Shown: positions 18,967 to 28,965, numbered from the stretch's first letter. The stretch is DNA of 64,000 bases from Sphingopyxis sp. CCNWLW2 (GCF_037095755.1 NZ_JBAWKJ010000001.1:2297001-2361000), one strand, 5' to 3'. Program-made: numbers and translations. Notes: generated from the sequence alone by a model not told the origin.

Positions 18967-19030
18967 TAAAAATTGGAGTTGAGAGGGTTGGGGTGCGAAA
19001 CAGCGCCCGGGCCCAATGGGGAGGATCATA

Positions 19031-21373
19031 ATGTCTCTGAGAAGTTCTTCGCGTATCGCGCAGGCGTCGCTCATCGCGCTCGCCGCGACTGCTTTCACAT
19101 GCACGGGGGCCCACGCCCAGACTGCTCAGCCCGCCTCGCCGCAGACCGGCGAAACGGTCGACGATGCTGCGATCGTGGTCACGGCCCAGAAGCGCGAAGA
19201 GCGGATCATCGACGTTCCGGTATCCGTGAACGCGGTCAGCAGCGAGCAGCTCGAGCGCCAGCGTATCTACAATGTCAGCGACCTTTCGCGCTCTGTCCCT
19301 TCGGTTTCTTCCAGCGGTGCCATCCGCGGCCTTTCTACCAACGGCGTGACCCGTTCCTCGGCGGGCGCGGTCGCCGTTCTCCTCGATGGCATCGATCTCG
19401 GCCCGCCCTCGGTTGGCGTGCCGCAGATCAGCAGTCTGTTTGACCTTGAGCGCGTCGAAGTGCTGAGCGGGCCGCAGGGAACGCTGTTTGGCACGACCGC
19501 TTCCGCAGGCGTGATAAACGTCGTCACCAAGGCGCCCGTGTTCAACAAATTCGAAGCCATTGGCCGGGTCGAAGTCGAAGATTTCGGGGCTCATCGCGAG
19601 CAGCTTACGCTAAACGTTCCGCTTGGCGAGGACCTTGCCTTTCGCGTGAGCGGCTTCAACACCAAAACGCGGGGGATCGTCCGGAACACGATTACCGGAG
19701 AGGAGCCGGAGAGCACGACGCGCGGCGTCCGCGGACGCTTGCGGTGGGAGCCGACCAGCAATCTCGAAATCAATCTGATCGGCGATTACAGCCTCAGCCG
19801 CGCCAACGCGCAGCGCGACATCGCATATGCCATCGCTCCGACCCCGGCCCTTCAGGCCAGACTCGCCGTTTGCGGAATCGTCGCCAGCCTGGACAATCGG
19901 GAAAACTGCTCGCTCGGCAATTCAACCATTCCCGGCCGAACCGAGAAGTTCGGTTTTTCGGGGCAGGTCGATCTCGGCCTCGGCGACCACACGCTTACCT
20001 CTATCACCGCGTACCGCCGGACCAAGCTTGGCGATCTGGATTATAACGGACCCGGCGGCGACAGCGACTTCCTGTCCGAGAATATTCTCGACACCAACCT
20101 GACGGCCGAGGACCTGCAGATATTCAGCCAGGAAATCCGCCTGACCTCGCCTTCGAACCAGCGGCTCGAATATCAGCTCGGTCTGTTCTATTTCAGCAAG
20201 AACCAGAAGGACTCGGTGATTCAGGCGGGTCTCCTGGGGCTTCCCCCGGCGATCCTGCCGCTTCTTGGCATCCCTCCTCTGACCGCGATCGGCCGTGTCA
20301 ACTTTCTCGACATCGATCAGCGCACCTATGCGGCGTTCGGGCAGGCCACGTTCCACGTTACCGACCAGTTCTCGCTCATTGCAGGCGCACGCTATACCCG
20401 TGACACGCTGTCCGACGTGTCGACTGCGCTGACTCCGCTGACGACACCGACGCTTGCCAGCTATGGATATGCGTTCAACCCCGCCTTCTACATTGCGCCC
20501 GTCGACGAGTCGGTGAAGGTCAATAATTTCTCGTGGAAGCTCGGCGCGCAATATGAGTGGTCGCCGAACTTGATGACCTATTTTACCGCGACGCGCGGCT
20601 ACAAGGGGCCGGCGGTCAACGATCAGACCGCACCGCCGATCGCCTTCCCGGTCATTCGTCCGGAAATTCCGATGAACTATGAGATCGGGCTCAAGGGCGG
20701 GTTCCTCGACAACCGAGTGTTCGTGACCCTGGCGCTCTTCCACAACAAGGTGAAGAATTTCCAGACCTCGGTCTATGTCCCGCCTTCGGGCGCGGGCGCG
20801 GGCAATTTCGCCCAGGGCAACGCACCGCACATTGTCAGCAAGGGCGTCGACTTCAACCTCACGGCGCGGCCGACCGATGAACTGACCCTCGTCGGTGGCG
20901 TGTTGTACAACCGCGCGACCTATTCCGATGATTTCGTGGTTGCGTGCAGTCCGGCCCAGACCCCCGGAGTGGGCGCATGCTCCGCCGCCGGCTTGACGTC
21001 TCCTGTCTCGCAACTGGCGAGTGTGCCGAAATGGCGTCTCTTGCTGAACGGCGAATATGCCAAGGAAGTCACGCCTGGCCTGACCATCTTCGGGCAAGCC
21101 GACGTGACCTATGAGAGCTCCCAGTTTGCGGGATCGACGCCCGATCCGGTGCTCGATATTTCGGGCAAGACCTTGCTCAACGCACGGTTTGGTGTGCGGA
21201 GTCCGGATCGTAGCTGGGGCGCTTCCGTGTTCGCGCGCAACCTGCTCGGGACGAATTACTCCCGGCTGACTTTCGACGCTCTCACCGGATTCAACGGGGG
21301 CGCGGGCCAGTCCTATTGGATCGCTCCAGCGCGCGGCGCGACCTATGGTGCGGCAATCGATTTCCGGTTCTGA
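19031..21373 (+). CDS. TonB-dependent outer-membrane receptor (glycan uptake)
   Basis: This 780-residue receptor has a signal peptide (SRIAQASLIALAATAFTCTGAHAQ), a TonB-box-like stretch (DDAAIVVTAQKREE), a plug domain (VLLDGIDLGPPSVG, RVEVLSGPQGTLFGTTASAGVINVVTK) and a C-terminal barrel ending in GAAIDFRF with a terminal aromatic residue. Length is standard. The start at 19031 begins the signal peptide and follows GGGGAGG. Unlike the receptor at 46502-49426 it lacks a signalling (STN) domain. Operator F upstream and glycosidase genes downstream point to import of rhamnose-containing oligosaccharides or glycosides. Confidence 0.93.
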   Translation: MSLRSSSRIAQASLIALAATAFTCTGAHAQTAQPASPQTGETVDDAAIVVTAQKREERIIDVPVSVNAVSSEQLERQRIYNVSDLSRSVPSVSSSGAIRGLSTNGVTRSSAGAVAVLLDGIDLGPPSVGVPQISSLFDLERVEVLSGPQGTLFGTTASAGVINVVTKAPVFNKFEAIGRVEVEDFGAHREQLTLNVPLGEDLAFRVSGFNTKTRGIVRNTITGEEPESTTRGVRGRLRWEPTSNLEINLIGDYSLSRANAQRDIAYAIAPTPALQARLAVCGIVASLDNRENCSLGNSTIPGRTEKFGFSGQVDLGLGDHTLTSITAYRRTKLGDLDYNGPGGDSDFLSENILDTNLTAEDLQIFSQEIRLTSPSNQRLEYQLGLFYFSKNQKDSVIQAGLLGLPPAILPLLGIPPLTAIGRVNFLDIDQRTYAAFGQATFHVTDQFSLIAGARYTRDTLSDVSTALTPLTTPTLASYGYAFNPAFYIAPVDESVKVNNFSWKLGAQYEWSPNLMTYFTATRGYKGPAVNDQTAPPIAFPVIRPEIPMNYEIGLKGGFLDNRVFVTLALFHNKVKNFQTSVYVPPSGAGAGNFAQGNAPHIVSKGVDFNLTARPTDELTLVGGVLYNRATYSDDFVVACSPAQTPGVGACSAAGLTSPVSQLASVPKWRLLLNGEYAKEVTPGLTIFGQADVTYESSQFAGSTPDPVLDISGKTLLNARFGVRSPDRSWGASVFARNLLGTNYSRLTFDALTGFNGGAGQSYWIAPARGATYGAAIDFRF

Positions 21374-21592
21374 CGAGACGGGGACGGCCGGCCTGGGCCG
21401 ATCCTCTGGCGAATTGCTACACGGCGGCCGGGTGCTGTTGACACGTGCCTGGCCGCCTTTTGGGCGAAAAAATACCATGTTTGGGAAGGTTAGGACATAG
21501 CGCGAGCAACGGTCCCCGGGTTTATCCATGCGTTCGGAGCACGCGTGCCAGGCCGCCGAACCGACCATCCGCGCCGTCTCAAAGGAGCAACG

Positions 21593-24592
21593 ATGAGCAG
21601 CCGGCTGTTAGGCTATGTATTGACCGCTGCCCTGAGCCAGTCGGCAGCTTCGGCGCAGGATGCGGCACCGGTAACGGAGGCCGCGGCTACCCTTGCGCTC
21701 AAGAAGACGCCGCCGATAAAGGTGAAGTCCGGGCCGCAGCCACAATTGCTGACCTCCTTTTCCTCTCCTGCGCCCGAGTTGCGGCCGCGCGTGCGCTACT
21801 GGGTTCCGCAAGCCGCGGTAACCGAGGCGGGGATTCGCCGCGATGTGCAGAGGCTGGCTTCGCAGGGCTTTGGGGGTATCGAACTGGTCTCGATGGACAT
21901 GCCGAAAGGCATTCCGGCGAGCTACGCATGGGGGACGCCGCGCTGGAACCACATGATGGCGGTCGCGGCGGACGAAGCGGCGCGGCATGGCCTCAGCTTC
22001 AGCGTTGCGAACGGCCCGTCCTGGCCGGTCGCGATGCCCGGTGTCGCATCGGCCGATCATCCGGCAAGCCTGTTCGAGCTGACTTACGGTGAGGTGCTGA
22101 TCGAGGCGGGATCGCGTTACCAGGGGAAGGTGCCCGCCGGGAAAGTCAGCCATGCCGAGGGAACACCGAAGGTCGTCGCGCTGCTTGCCTATCCTGTGAC
22201 GGGCGATCGCACGCTCGATATGACGCGCGCTATTGATCTGACCGGCGCAGCGACCGGGGGAGGGGAGGCGGTCAGCTTCACGCCGCCGACACGCGATGAA
22301 CGGTGGATGTTGCTCGCCTTTTGGGGCCAGCCCGCAACCCAGAAAGTCGGCTCACTCTACGTCATCGATCATTTCGCAAGCGAAGGCGCGCGCGCGAGCG
22401 GCGATTATTGGAAGGGCATTTTCTCCGCCGGGCTGAAGCGCGGCGCGATCGACGACATTTTCAACGACTCGCTCGAATATAAGGTGTCGATGGACTGGAC
22501 GCGCGGCTTGCCCGCGACCTTCCGGGCGCAGCATGGATACGACCTCGCGCCCTATCTGCCGTTCATCGGCTTCAGGAACAGCTATCCCAAGAATGACATT
22601 CCGGGCTTTGCCAGCGTCGATCCGATCCGCGCCGCCCAGGTGAACCAGGACTATCTCGACACGCTGTCGGCCCTGCACATCGAGCATCATCTGGCGCCGC
22701 TGCAGGCGATGGCGGAGCAGCACGGCGCAAACATCCGCTATCAGGTCGCCTACAATAAACCGATCGGCATCGAGACCGCTGCCGCCGCGGTCGGTACCCC
22801 TGAAACCGAAGCCCTGGGGCGCGGTGCAATCGATGGAATGCGCCAGATGGCCGCCGCCGTTCACCTGCTTGGCAAGCCCGAATTTTCGGTCGAGAGCGCC
22901 GCGGAGTTCGGTAATGGCTATGGCCAGAGCCTGCGCGATATCCTCTGGTGGTCGAAACGTGCCTGGGCGGCCGGCGTTAACGGCGAGACGCTGCACGGCG
23001 CTGGTTATGACGGCGGCTATGACGGGCCGGGCAATGTGGAAGGGTTTCTGCCCGGCGTCGAATGGCCCGGCTTTCACCCGTTCGGCGGCAAGGCCACCAA
23101 CATGTGGAACCGTGAGGCGTCAGCGCTCTTCGCGCGCACGCTGACGCAGTATCTTGCGCGCGGCAACGCCTTGTTGCGTCGGCGCGCCAAGGTCGATGTC
23201 GCAATCTTCCGCGCGGGACTCGATGTGTTCAACGATCCCGACGTCGGCAAAGGGGATGGCCAGGCGTTGTATCCGGATAGCGGGTTACTCGCCGACGGCG
23301 GCTTCAGCTATGACTTCGTATCGCCTGCCTTGCTGGCGTTGCCGCAAAGCGAGGCGGGAGACCAGTCGATAGCGCCCGCAGGCCCCGGCTATCGCGCGTT
23401 GCTGGTGCCCGATGCGAAAATGATATCGCTGGCGGATTTGACCCGCTTCGAGAGGCTCGCCGCACGCGGCGTGCGGATCCTGTTTATCGGCGAGCTGCCA
23501 GAGCATGGCCGCTCCTATGCGGCCGTGCTGCGCGGCGAGACCGACGAGCGCATCGCCGCCGCGGTCGCGCGGCTGCTCAGCATGAAGGGCGTCGCCCATG
23601 TGGGCACTTATGATGTCGTTCCCCGCAAGTTGCACGAGATGGGCGTGCGGGCCGACGCGGAGGCGATGAGCGGTTCGGGCGTGCTGGCGCAGCATCGTGT
23701 CGATGGGCCGAACGACATCTATTATCTTTACAATTATAACCAGATTTCGAGCAAGGATGCCGGTACCGTCATCAATCGCTCACCCGACCGGACAAGCTAT
23801 CCCGCGCTGGACCCCGCAAAGCTGACCGGCAAGACGGTGCGGTTCTCGCTTGCGGGCACGGGCAGGCCCTACCTCCTCAACGCCTGGTCGGGCACGATCA
23901 CGCCGATCCCGGCCTATAGCGTCCGGCCTGGGAGGATCGAGTTGACGCTCTCCTTCGACAAGGATGAAGCCCTTTTCGTCGGGCTGCTGGACGACCGCAC
24001 GGTCCGCGCGCAAGGGCTCAACCCTCGCCCGGGCCATCTGGAAGCCGACCAGGCCGCGAACGCGGAATTATTCTACAGGGCTGGCATCCTCGGCCGCCGG
24101 ACCATATCGACGAGTCAGGCGATCACCGGCTGGCAGCTCAGCTTTGCCGGGGTGGCGAAGCCGGCCACCGGCGTGTCCAGCTTTCTCCAGTCACAACGCC
24201 GCGACGTCGGCCCGTTGACCATCGGCGATGAATTGGCGCCGCTCCGCCTGCTCGCGCCCGAGCTGCGCGATCTGGCGGGGACCGCCACCTATCGCGCGCG
24301 CGTTTCGCTTCCCTCCTTTGAGCGCGCCAAGAGCGGCTATTTGCTCGACCTCGGCACCGTCGAAGGTCCGTATCAGGTGATGGTGAACGGGCGAATGATC
24401 GAGGGAGCGGATCAGCTGGATCCGGTGCTCGACGTCAGCGCCTACCTCAAACGGGGCTCCAACGCGATCGAGGTCCGCGTGGCGACGACGCTTTGCGGCA
24501 GCGTTCGCTGCGACCCGGTGCGCGACGAGGGCTTGCTGGGACATGATGGGCGGGTGCTGCTGCGCCATTACATCTTCCAGCCGGTGCCTTGA
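21593..24592 (+). CDS. GH106-like glycoside hydrolase (second rhamnosidase-type enzyme)
   Basis: This 999-residue secreted protein has a signal peptide (SRLLGYVLTAALSQSAASAQ). The start at 21593 follows AAAGGAGC. The region ELRPRVRYWVPQAAVTEAGIRRDVQRLASQGFGGIELV aligns with the GH106 opening of the enzyme at 4160-7546 (PRVWWHWMNGNITEEGI), and both end in a galactose-binding-like beta-sandwich (LLDLGTVEGPYQVMVNGRMI). Overall similarity is low, so the linkage it cleaves may differ. It lies 219 bp after the TonB receptor and 90 bp before the GH5 gene on the same strand. An alpha-L-rhamnosidase function is likely but less certain than for the first GH106. Confidence 0.75.
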   Translation: MSSRLLGYVLTAALSQSAASAQDAAPVTEAAATLALKKTPPIKVKSGPQPQLLTSFSSPAPELRPRVRYWVPQAAVTEAGIRRDVQRLASQGFGGIELVSMDMPKGIPASYAWGTPRWNHMMAVAADEAARHGLSFSVANGPSWPVAMPGVASADHPASLFELTYGEVLIEAGSRYQGKVPAGKVSHAEGTPKVVALLAYPVTGDRTLDMTRAIDLTGAATGGGEAVSFTPPTRDERWMLLAFWGQPATQKVGSLYVIDHFASEGARASGDYWKGIFSAGLKRGAIDDIFNDSLEYKVSMDWTRGLPATFRAQHGYDLAPYLPFIGFRNSYPKNDIPGFASVDPIRAAQVNQDYLDTLSALHIEHHLAPLQAMAEQHGANIRYQVAYNKPIGIETAAAAVGTPETEALGRGAIDGMRQMAAAVHLLGKPEFSVESAAEFGNGYGQSLRDILWWSKRAWAAGVNGETLHGAGYDGGYDGPGNVEGFLPGVEWPGFHPFGGKATNMWNREASALFARTLTQYLARGNALLRRRAKVDVAIFRAGLDVFNDPDVGKGDGQALYPDSGLLADGGFSYDFVSPALLALPQSEAGDQSIAPAGPGYRALLVPDAKMISLADLTRFERLAARGVRILFIGELPEHGRSYAAVLRGETDERIAAAVARLLSMKGVAHVGTYDVVPRKLHEMGVRADAEAMSGSGVLAQHRVDGPNDIYYLYNYNQISSKDAGTVINRSPDRTSYPALDPAKLTGKTVRFSLAGTGRPYLLNAWSGTITPIPAYSVRPGRIELTLSFDKDEALFVGLLDDRTVRAQGLNPRPGHLEADQAANAELFYRAGILGRRTISTSQAITGWQLSFAGVAKPATGVSSFLQSQRRDVGPLTIGDELAPLRLLAPELRDLAGTATYRARVSLPSFERAKSGYLLDLGTVEGPYQVMVNGRMIEGADQLDPVLDVSAYLKRGSNAIEVRVATTLCGSVRCDPVRDEGLLGHDGRVLLRHYIFQPVP

Positions 24593-24682
24593 ACCATCCG
24601 GAGCGCCTCGGCCTCGTCGGAGATATTTGTGCAACATCATTGTCGGCTCGGACCCGGCGAAATCAGGTCAAAGGATCAGAAT

Positions 24683-26443
24683 ATGGCGTGGAACCGTTTG
24701 GCAATGGCGGTCTTGGCAACCTCGATGCTGGCGACCGCCGCACCGGTAGCGGCCGAAGGCTTTTACCACCGTGACGGCAAAAAAATCGTCGATGGCGAGG
24801 GACGGCCGGTGTTGCTGCGCGGCGTGGGCCTTGGCGGCTGGATGCTGCAGGAGGGCTATATGTTCGGGCTGGGTAAGCTCGAGAAAGGCCAGCAGCACGT
24901 CATTCGCCGCGAGATTACCAAGTTGGTCGGCGAACAGCAGGCCGCGCGCTTCTACAAGGCGTGGCTCGACAATTACATCACCAAGGCGGACATCGACGCG
25001 ATGGCGCGCTGGGGGTTCAACTCGGTCCGCCTGCCGCTCCACTACAATCTCCTGACGCTGCCTTCCGAGGAGGAACCCGTCGCCGGCCAGGATAGCTGGC
25101 ACGAGGACGGGTTCGCGCGGATCGACCAATTGCTGGAATGGACCCGCGCCAACGACATGGTGCTGATTCTCGACCTCCACGCCGCCCCGGGCGGCCAGGG
25201 TAACGACCTGCCCATCAGCGATCGCGATCCGACCAAGCCGTCGCTGTGGGAAAGCGCAGAGAACCGCCGCAAGACGGTCGCACTTTGGAAGAAGCTGGCG
25301 GAGCGCTATGCGAACGAGCCGGGGATCGCCGCCTACGACCTGCTCAACGAGCCCAATTGGGATTTTGATGGGCCGAAGGCCGGCAACGGCTGTCTGTCGC
25401 GGCAGAACAAGGCGCTGTGGGACTTTTATCGCGAAGTCATCGCGGCGATCCGCTCGGTCGATCGCAACCATATGATCATTATCGAGGGCAATTGCTGGGG
25501 CAGCAGTTATCATGGTCTGACCGAGCCGCTCGACCCCAATTCGGCGCTGAGCTTCCATAGATATTGGACGCGCAACGACCCTGGGGCGATCGCCTGGAAC
25601 AAGGGTTTCAGTGACAGGCTGGGGCTGCCGCTGTGGCTGGGCGAGACGGGTGAGAATTCCAACGTCTGGTACCGGGACGCGATTGCGCTCGTCGAGGGGG
25701 AAGGGATCGGCTGGGCCTGGTGGCCGCTCAAGAAGATCGGCTATAATAACCCGCTGCAGGTGAAGGCCAATCCGGGCTGGAATGCGCTGGTCGCCTATTG
25801 GCTGGGCCAGGGGCCCAAGCCGAGCGCGAAGGCCGCGACCGAGGCCCTGATGCGGCTGGCGACGCACGATGTGCGCTACGAGAATAACATCCAGCGTCCG
25901 GACGTGATCGATGCGATGTTCCGTCAGCCGCACACGACCGCCACGATCCCCTTCAAGGCCAATCGAATAGGCCGCGAGGGCGCGCGGATCGCGGCGGTGG
26001 ACTTCGACCTTGGGCGGCCGGGCTATGCCTATCGGGACCGCGAGGACGCCAATTATTTTGCGTCGGTCGGTGGCGGCAAGAAGGTGGTCTGGAATTCGGG
26101 TTCTATCTATCGCAATGACGGCGTCGACATTACGCAAGACGCGGGCGGCGCCCCTTATGTCACCAGCTTCCAGACCGATGAGTGGATGGCCTACACGCTC
26201 GATGCCGAGCGCGCGGGCGAACACACGTTGAAGGTGCGCGCGCGCGGCGGCAAGGGCGGGGTCGTGACCATTTCGGTGAACGGCCGGCCGGTGTCGCGCG
26301 CGTCCCTGCCGGCAGGGACGGCATGGGTCGACCTGCAATTCGGCACCGTTGGCCTCCTGCGAGGGCGCAACCGCGTCGTGCTGGCCGCCGAACAATGCGA
26401 CGATTGCGAGATCGACAGCCTGGCTTTTATGCGATCGCGGTGA
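24683..26443 (+). CDS. GH5-type glycosidase with C-terminal carbohydrate-binding-like domain
   Basis: This 586-residue secreted protein has a signal peptide (AWNRLAMAVLATSMLATAAPVAA), preceded by AAAGGATC at the chosen start 24683. The catalytic domain (residues about 25-390) shows GH5/clan A motifs: RGVGLGGWMLQEGY, FNSVRLPLHYNLL, the acid/base in YDLLNEPN and the nucleophile in LPLWLGETGEN. The last 150 residues (SIYRNDGVDITQDAGGA then EWMAYTLDAERAGEHTLKVRARG) resemble a CBM6-type jelly roll. GH5 enzymes cleave beta-linked glucans or related glycans; here it could open the backbone or remove a beta-glucosyl unit. Subfamily and substrate are not resolved. Confidence 0.88.
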   Translation: MAWNRLAMAVLATSMLATAAPVAAEGFYHRDGKKIVDGEGRPVLLRGVGLGGWMLQEGYMFGLGKLEKGQQHVIRREITKLVGEQQAARFYKAWLDNYITKADIDAMARWGFNSVRLPLHYNLLTLPSEEEPVAGQDSWHEDGFARIDQLLEWTRANDMVLILDLHAAPGGQGNDLPISDRDPTKPSLWESAENRRKTVALWKKLAERYANEPGIAAYDLLNEPNWDFDGPKAGNGCLSRQNKALWDFYREVIAAIRSVDRNHMIIIEGNCWGSSYHGLTEPLDPNSALSFHRYWTRNDPGAIAWNKGFSDRLGLPLWLGETGENSNVWYRDAIALVEGEGIGWAWWPLKKIGYNNPLQVKANPGWNALVAYWLGQGPKPSAKAATEALMRLATHDVRYENNIQRPDVIDAMFRQPHTTATIPFKANRIGREGARIAAVDFDLGRPGYAYRDREDANYFASVGGGKKVVWNSGSIYRNDGVDITQDAGGAPYVTSFQTDEWMAYTLDAERAGEHTLKVRARGGKGGVVTISVNGRPVSRASLPAGTAWVDLQFGTVGLLRGRNRVVLAAEQCDDCEIDSLAFMRSR

Positions 26444-26520
26444 CGCTCACCGAGGGCGGTCGTGACTAGCGGGCAAAGGCGATTTTCGGAACCGCCATCC
26501 TGAAAGGCGGAGCCTGGCCT

Positions 26521-26557
26521 CCCGCGCAGCGCTGGCGTCCGCCAGTGGGAACGCGGG
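26521..26557. repeat. Nested inverted repeat before the ParB-like gene
   Basis: Outer arms CCCGCG/CGCGGG enclose CTGGCG-tc-CGCCAG. With the hairpin at 26599-26620 it makes the 256-bp gap between the glycosidase and ParB-like genes strongly structured. It may mark the left end or a control region of the mobile module. Confidence 0.45.
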
Positions 26558-26598
26558 TCGAAGCGGCCCGCGGGGCGGTCCCGTGGCGGGCTTCCGCA

Positions 26599-26620
26599 TG
26601 ATCCGGCTCTGGCCGGATCA
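26599..26620. repeat. 8-bp inverted repeat upstream of the ParB-like gene
   Basis: TGATCCGG and CCGGATCA are separated by CTCTGG, 80 bp upstream of the ParB-like start. It could be a protein-binding site such as a parS-like or autoregulatory operator; nothing else supports this. Confidence 0.4.
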
Positions 26621-26699
26621 GAGTTAGAGCAGGTCGCGGCTTCGCGACGGGTCAAGGGCCGAGAGAGAGTCTCGCGGCGGTCCGTCACGGAGAAGCACC

Positions 26700-28829
26700 A
26701 TGGGCAAAACCGCCCCGAAAATCACGCTCAGTCCGTCGCGCGACATCCCGTTCGACCGGCTCTTTCTCTCCCAGTCCAACGTCCGCCGGATCAAGGCGGG
26801 CGTGTCGGTCGATGCGCTCGCCGACGATATCGCCCGGCGAACCCTGCTCCAGAGCCTCAACGTGCGGCCCGAATGCGACGCTTCGGGGCAGGAAACGGGC
26901 CGGTACGAGGTACCGGCCGGCGGGCGGCGCTATCGCGCGCTCGAGCTGCTGGTGAAGCGGGGGCGTCTCGCGAAGGATGCGCCGATCCCCTGCGTCGTGC
27001 GAGCGGCGGATAATGACATCCTTGCCGAGGACGACAGCTACGCCGAGAACGCGATGCGCGAACAGCTGCATCCGCTCGATCAGTTCCGCGCGATGCAGGC
27101 GATGGTCGAGAAGGGTGACGAGGTCGAGGCGATCGCCGCGCACCATTTCACGACTCCCGCAGTCGTGCGCCAGCGGCTGAAGCTCGCCGCAGTGTCGCCC
27201 GCGCTCCACGACATCTATGCCGAGGACGGCATGACGCTCGACCAGCTCATGGCCTTCACCATTTGTGACGACCATGCACGGCAGGAAGAGGTCTGGGCTC
27301 AGCTCGACCATAGCTTCACCAGGTCGGCGTCCTTCATCCGGCAGAAGCTGACCGAGAACAGCGTCCGGGTGGCGGACAAGCGGACGGTGTTTGTCGGCGT
27401 CAATGCCTATGTCGCGGCCGGCGGCGGCGTCGCGCGCGATCTGTTCGAGGCGGATGGCGGGGGCTGGCTCACCGATCCGGCGCTGCTCGACCGGCTCGTC
27501 GACGAGAAACTAAGGGCCGAAGGCCAACGCATTCGTGCCGAGGGCTGGAAGTGGATCACGACCTCGATCGACCTGCCGTGGAACGCCACCGCAGGTCTGC
27601 GCGCGATTGCGGGCGACGAGATCGCGATGACCGACGAGGAGGAAGCGCGCGCCGCCGCGCTCGAAGCCGAAGGCGATGCGCTGAGCGAACAATGGGCGGA
27701 GGAGCCTGAGGTCCCGGCCGAGGTCATCGCGCGGCTCGATGCGATCGATGCCGAACTCGGCGCGCTCGTCGATCGCCCGCGCCACTACGCGCCGGGCGAG
27801 CAGGCGATCGCTGGCGCGTTCGTGTCGATCGACAGCGACGGCAGCGTTCGGGTCGAGCGCGGTTTTGTGAAGCCCGAGGACGAGCCGGTGGACGATGGCG
27901 CCGCGGAGTCCGGGATGACGGAGGCCGGCGGCGCGGACGCCAAGGCCGGCGATGCGGGGCGGGGCGAGGACGCCGGGCCCGCACCTGCATCCGACGCGGT
28001 GCCCAATGGCGGGGAGGAAGAAGGAGAGGGGATCAAACCGCTTCCCGACCGACTTGTCTCCGACCTCAGCTGCTGGCGCACGCTCGCCCTGCAGGACGCC
28101 TTCGCGCAGAACCCCGGCATCGCGTTCGCTGCGGTTCTGCACGCGCTGGCCTTGGCCTGCTTCTACCGCTTCAGCCATGAATCCTGCCTCCAGCTGTCGG
28201 CCAATTATGTCTATTTCAGCAATGCCCCTGCGGCCCTGCGCGATTGTGCGCCGGCGCAGGCGATCGACGCGCGCGGCGACGCATGGAAGGAGCGTTTGCC
28301 CGCGAAGGACGACGGGCTTTGGGACTTCCTTCTCGCACTGGACGACGCCGAGCGGATGGATCTTTTCGCGCACTGCGCGTCGGTATGCGTCAACGCGCAA
28401 GCCGAGATCGTTCCCAAATATGACAATGGCCGCATCTCGAAGCACGGCGTCGCGCGCCGCATCGAGCACAGCCATGTCCTCGCGCGCGCGGTCGGGCTCG
28501 ATGTCGTCGAGGCAGGCTGGCGCCCGACGGTCGCGGGCTATTTCGGCAGCGTGACCAAGCCGCGGATCCTCGCCGATGTCGCCGAGGCGCGCGGCGAGCA
28601 GTTCGCCCAGATGATCGATCATCTGAAGAAAGCCGACATGGCGCGCGAGGCCGAACGGTTGCTCGAGGAGAGCGACTGGCTTCCCGAGCCGCTGCGCACG
28701 CCGAGCCTGGAGGGCGAGGTGACGCAGGACGAGGCGGCGAGCGCGGACGAACTGCCCGCCTTCCTCGCCGCAGAGGGTCCCGAGGGCGAGTCCGGCGAGG
28801 AGGGAGATCTGCCCGTGGCCGCCGAATAG
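26700..28829 (+). CDS. ParB/Spo0J-like nuclease-fold protein of a mobile element
   Basis: This 709-residue protein has an N-terminal ParB-type domain: DIPFDRLFLSQSNVRR, then PAGGRRYRALELL, AENAMREQLHPLDQFRAM, and a helix-turn-helix region (VEAIAAHHFTTPAVVRQRLKLAAVS). A long acidic/Ala-rich middle (about 380-450) and an unassigned C-terminal domain follow. It is far longer than chromosomal ParB (about 300 residues) and matches the large ParB-like proteins of plasmids and integrative elements in alphaproteobacteria. A GGAGA site precedes the ATG. No ParA partner is visible, so a partition role is doubtful; a regulatory or DNA-processing role is equally possible. Confidence 0.82.
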   Translation: MGKTAPKITLSPSRDIPFDRLFLSQSNVRRIKAGVSVDALADDIARRTLLQSLNVRPECDASGQETGRYEVPAGGRRYRALELLVKRGRLAKDAPIPCVVRAADNDILAEDDSYAENAMREQLHPLDQFRAMQAMVEKGDEVEAIAAHHFTTPAVVRQRLKLAAVSPALHDIYAEDGMTLDQLMAFTICDDHARQEEVWAQLDHSFTRSASFIRQKLTENSVRVADKRTVFVGVNAYVAAGGGVARDLFEADGGGWLTDPALLDRLVDEKLRAEGQRIRAEGWKWITTSIDLPWNATAGLRAIAGDEIAMTDEEEARAAALEAEGDALSEQWAEEPEVPAEVIARLDAIDAELGALVDRPRHYAPGEQAIAGAFVSIDSDGSVRVERGFVKPEDEPVDDGAAESGMTEAGGADAKAGDAGRGEDAGPAPASDAVPNGGEEEGEGIKPLPDRLVSDLSCWRTLALQDAFAQNPGIAFAAVLHALALACFYRFSHESCLQLSANYVYFSNAPAALRDCAPAQAIDARGDAWKERLPAKDDGLWDFLLALDDAERMDLFAHCASVCVNAQAEIVPKYDNGRISKHGVARRIEHSHVLARAVGLDVVEAGWRPTVAGYFGSVTKPRILADVAEARGEQFAQMIDHLKKADMAREAERLLEESDWLPEPLRTPSLEGEVTQDEAASADELPAFLAAEGPEGESGEEGDLPVAAE

Positions 28830-28859
28830 GCGGCCGTCCCAGGTACCCGGCACACCCCT

Positions 28860-28890
28860 GGCCCGGCAGCAATGCCGGGCCCTTTCATTT
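28860..28890 (+). terminator. Stem-loop terminator after the ParB-like gene
   Basis: A 9-bp stem (GGCCCGGCA/TGCCGGGCC) with a GCAA tetraloop is followed by CTTTCATTT. It lies just past the ParB-like stop codon. The T-tract is interrupted, so partial read-through is possible. Confidence 0.65.
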
Positions 28891-28965
28891 CCCGGAGAAT
28901 TCTCATGAGTCCGAAAAACTTGCGGCCCGCTCTTGCCTGGCTTCCCTCGAATGAGGGAGGCTGTC

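Larger units (their letters stand above)
18496..19030. other. Intergenic region between TetR 2 and TonB receptor
   Basis: No convincing gene is seen in these 535 bases; the short frames lack ribosome-binding sites. The region holds the operator-like site near 18641, an 11-bp perfect inverted repeat at 18782-18804 and operator F at 18944. It probably carries both divergent promoters. Confidence 0.6.
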
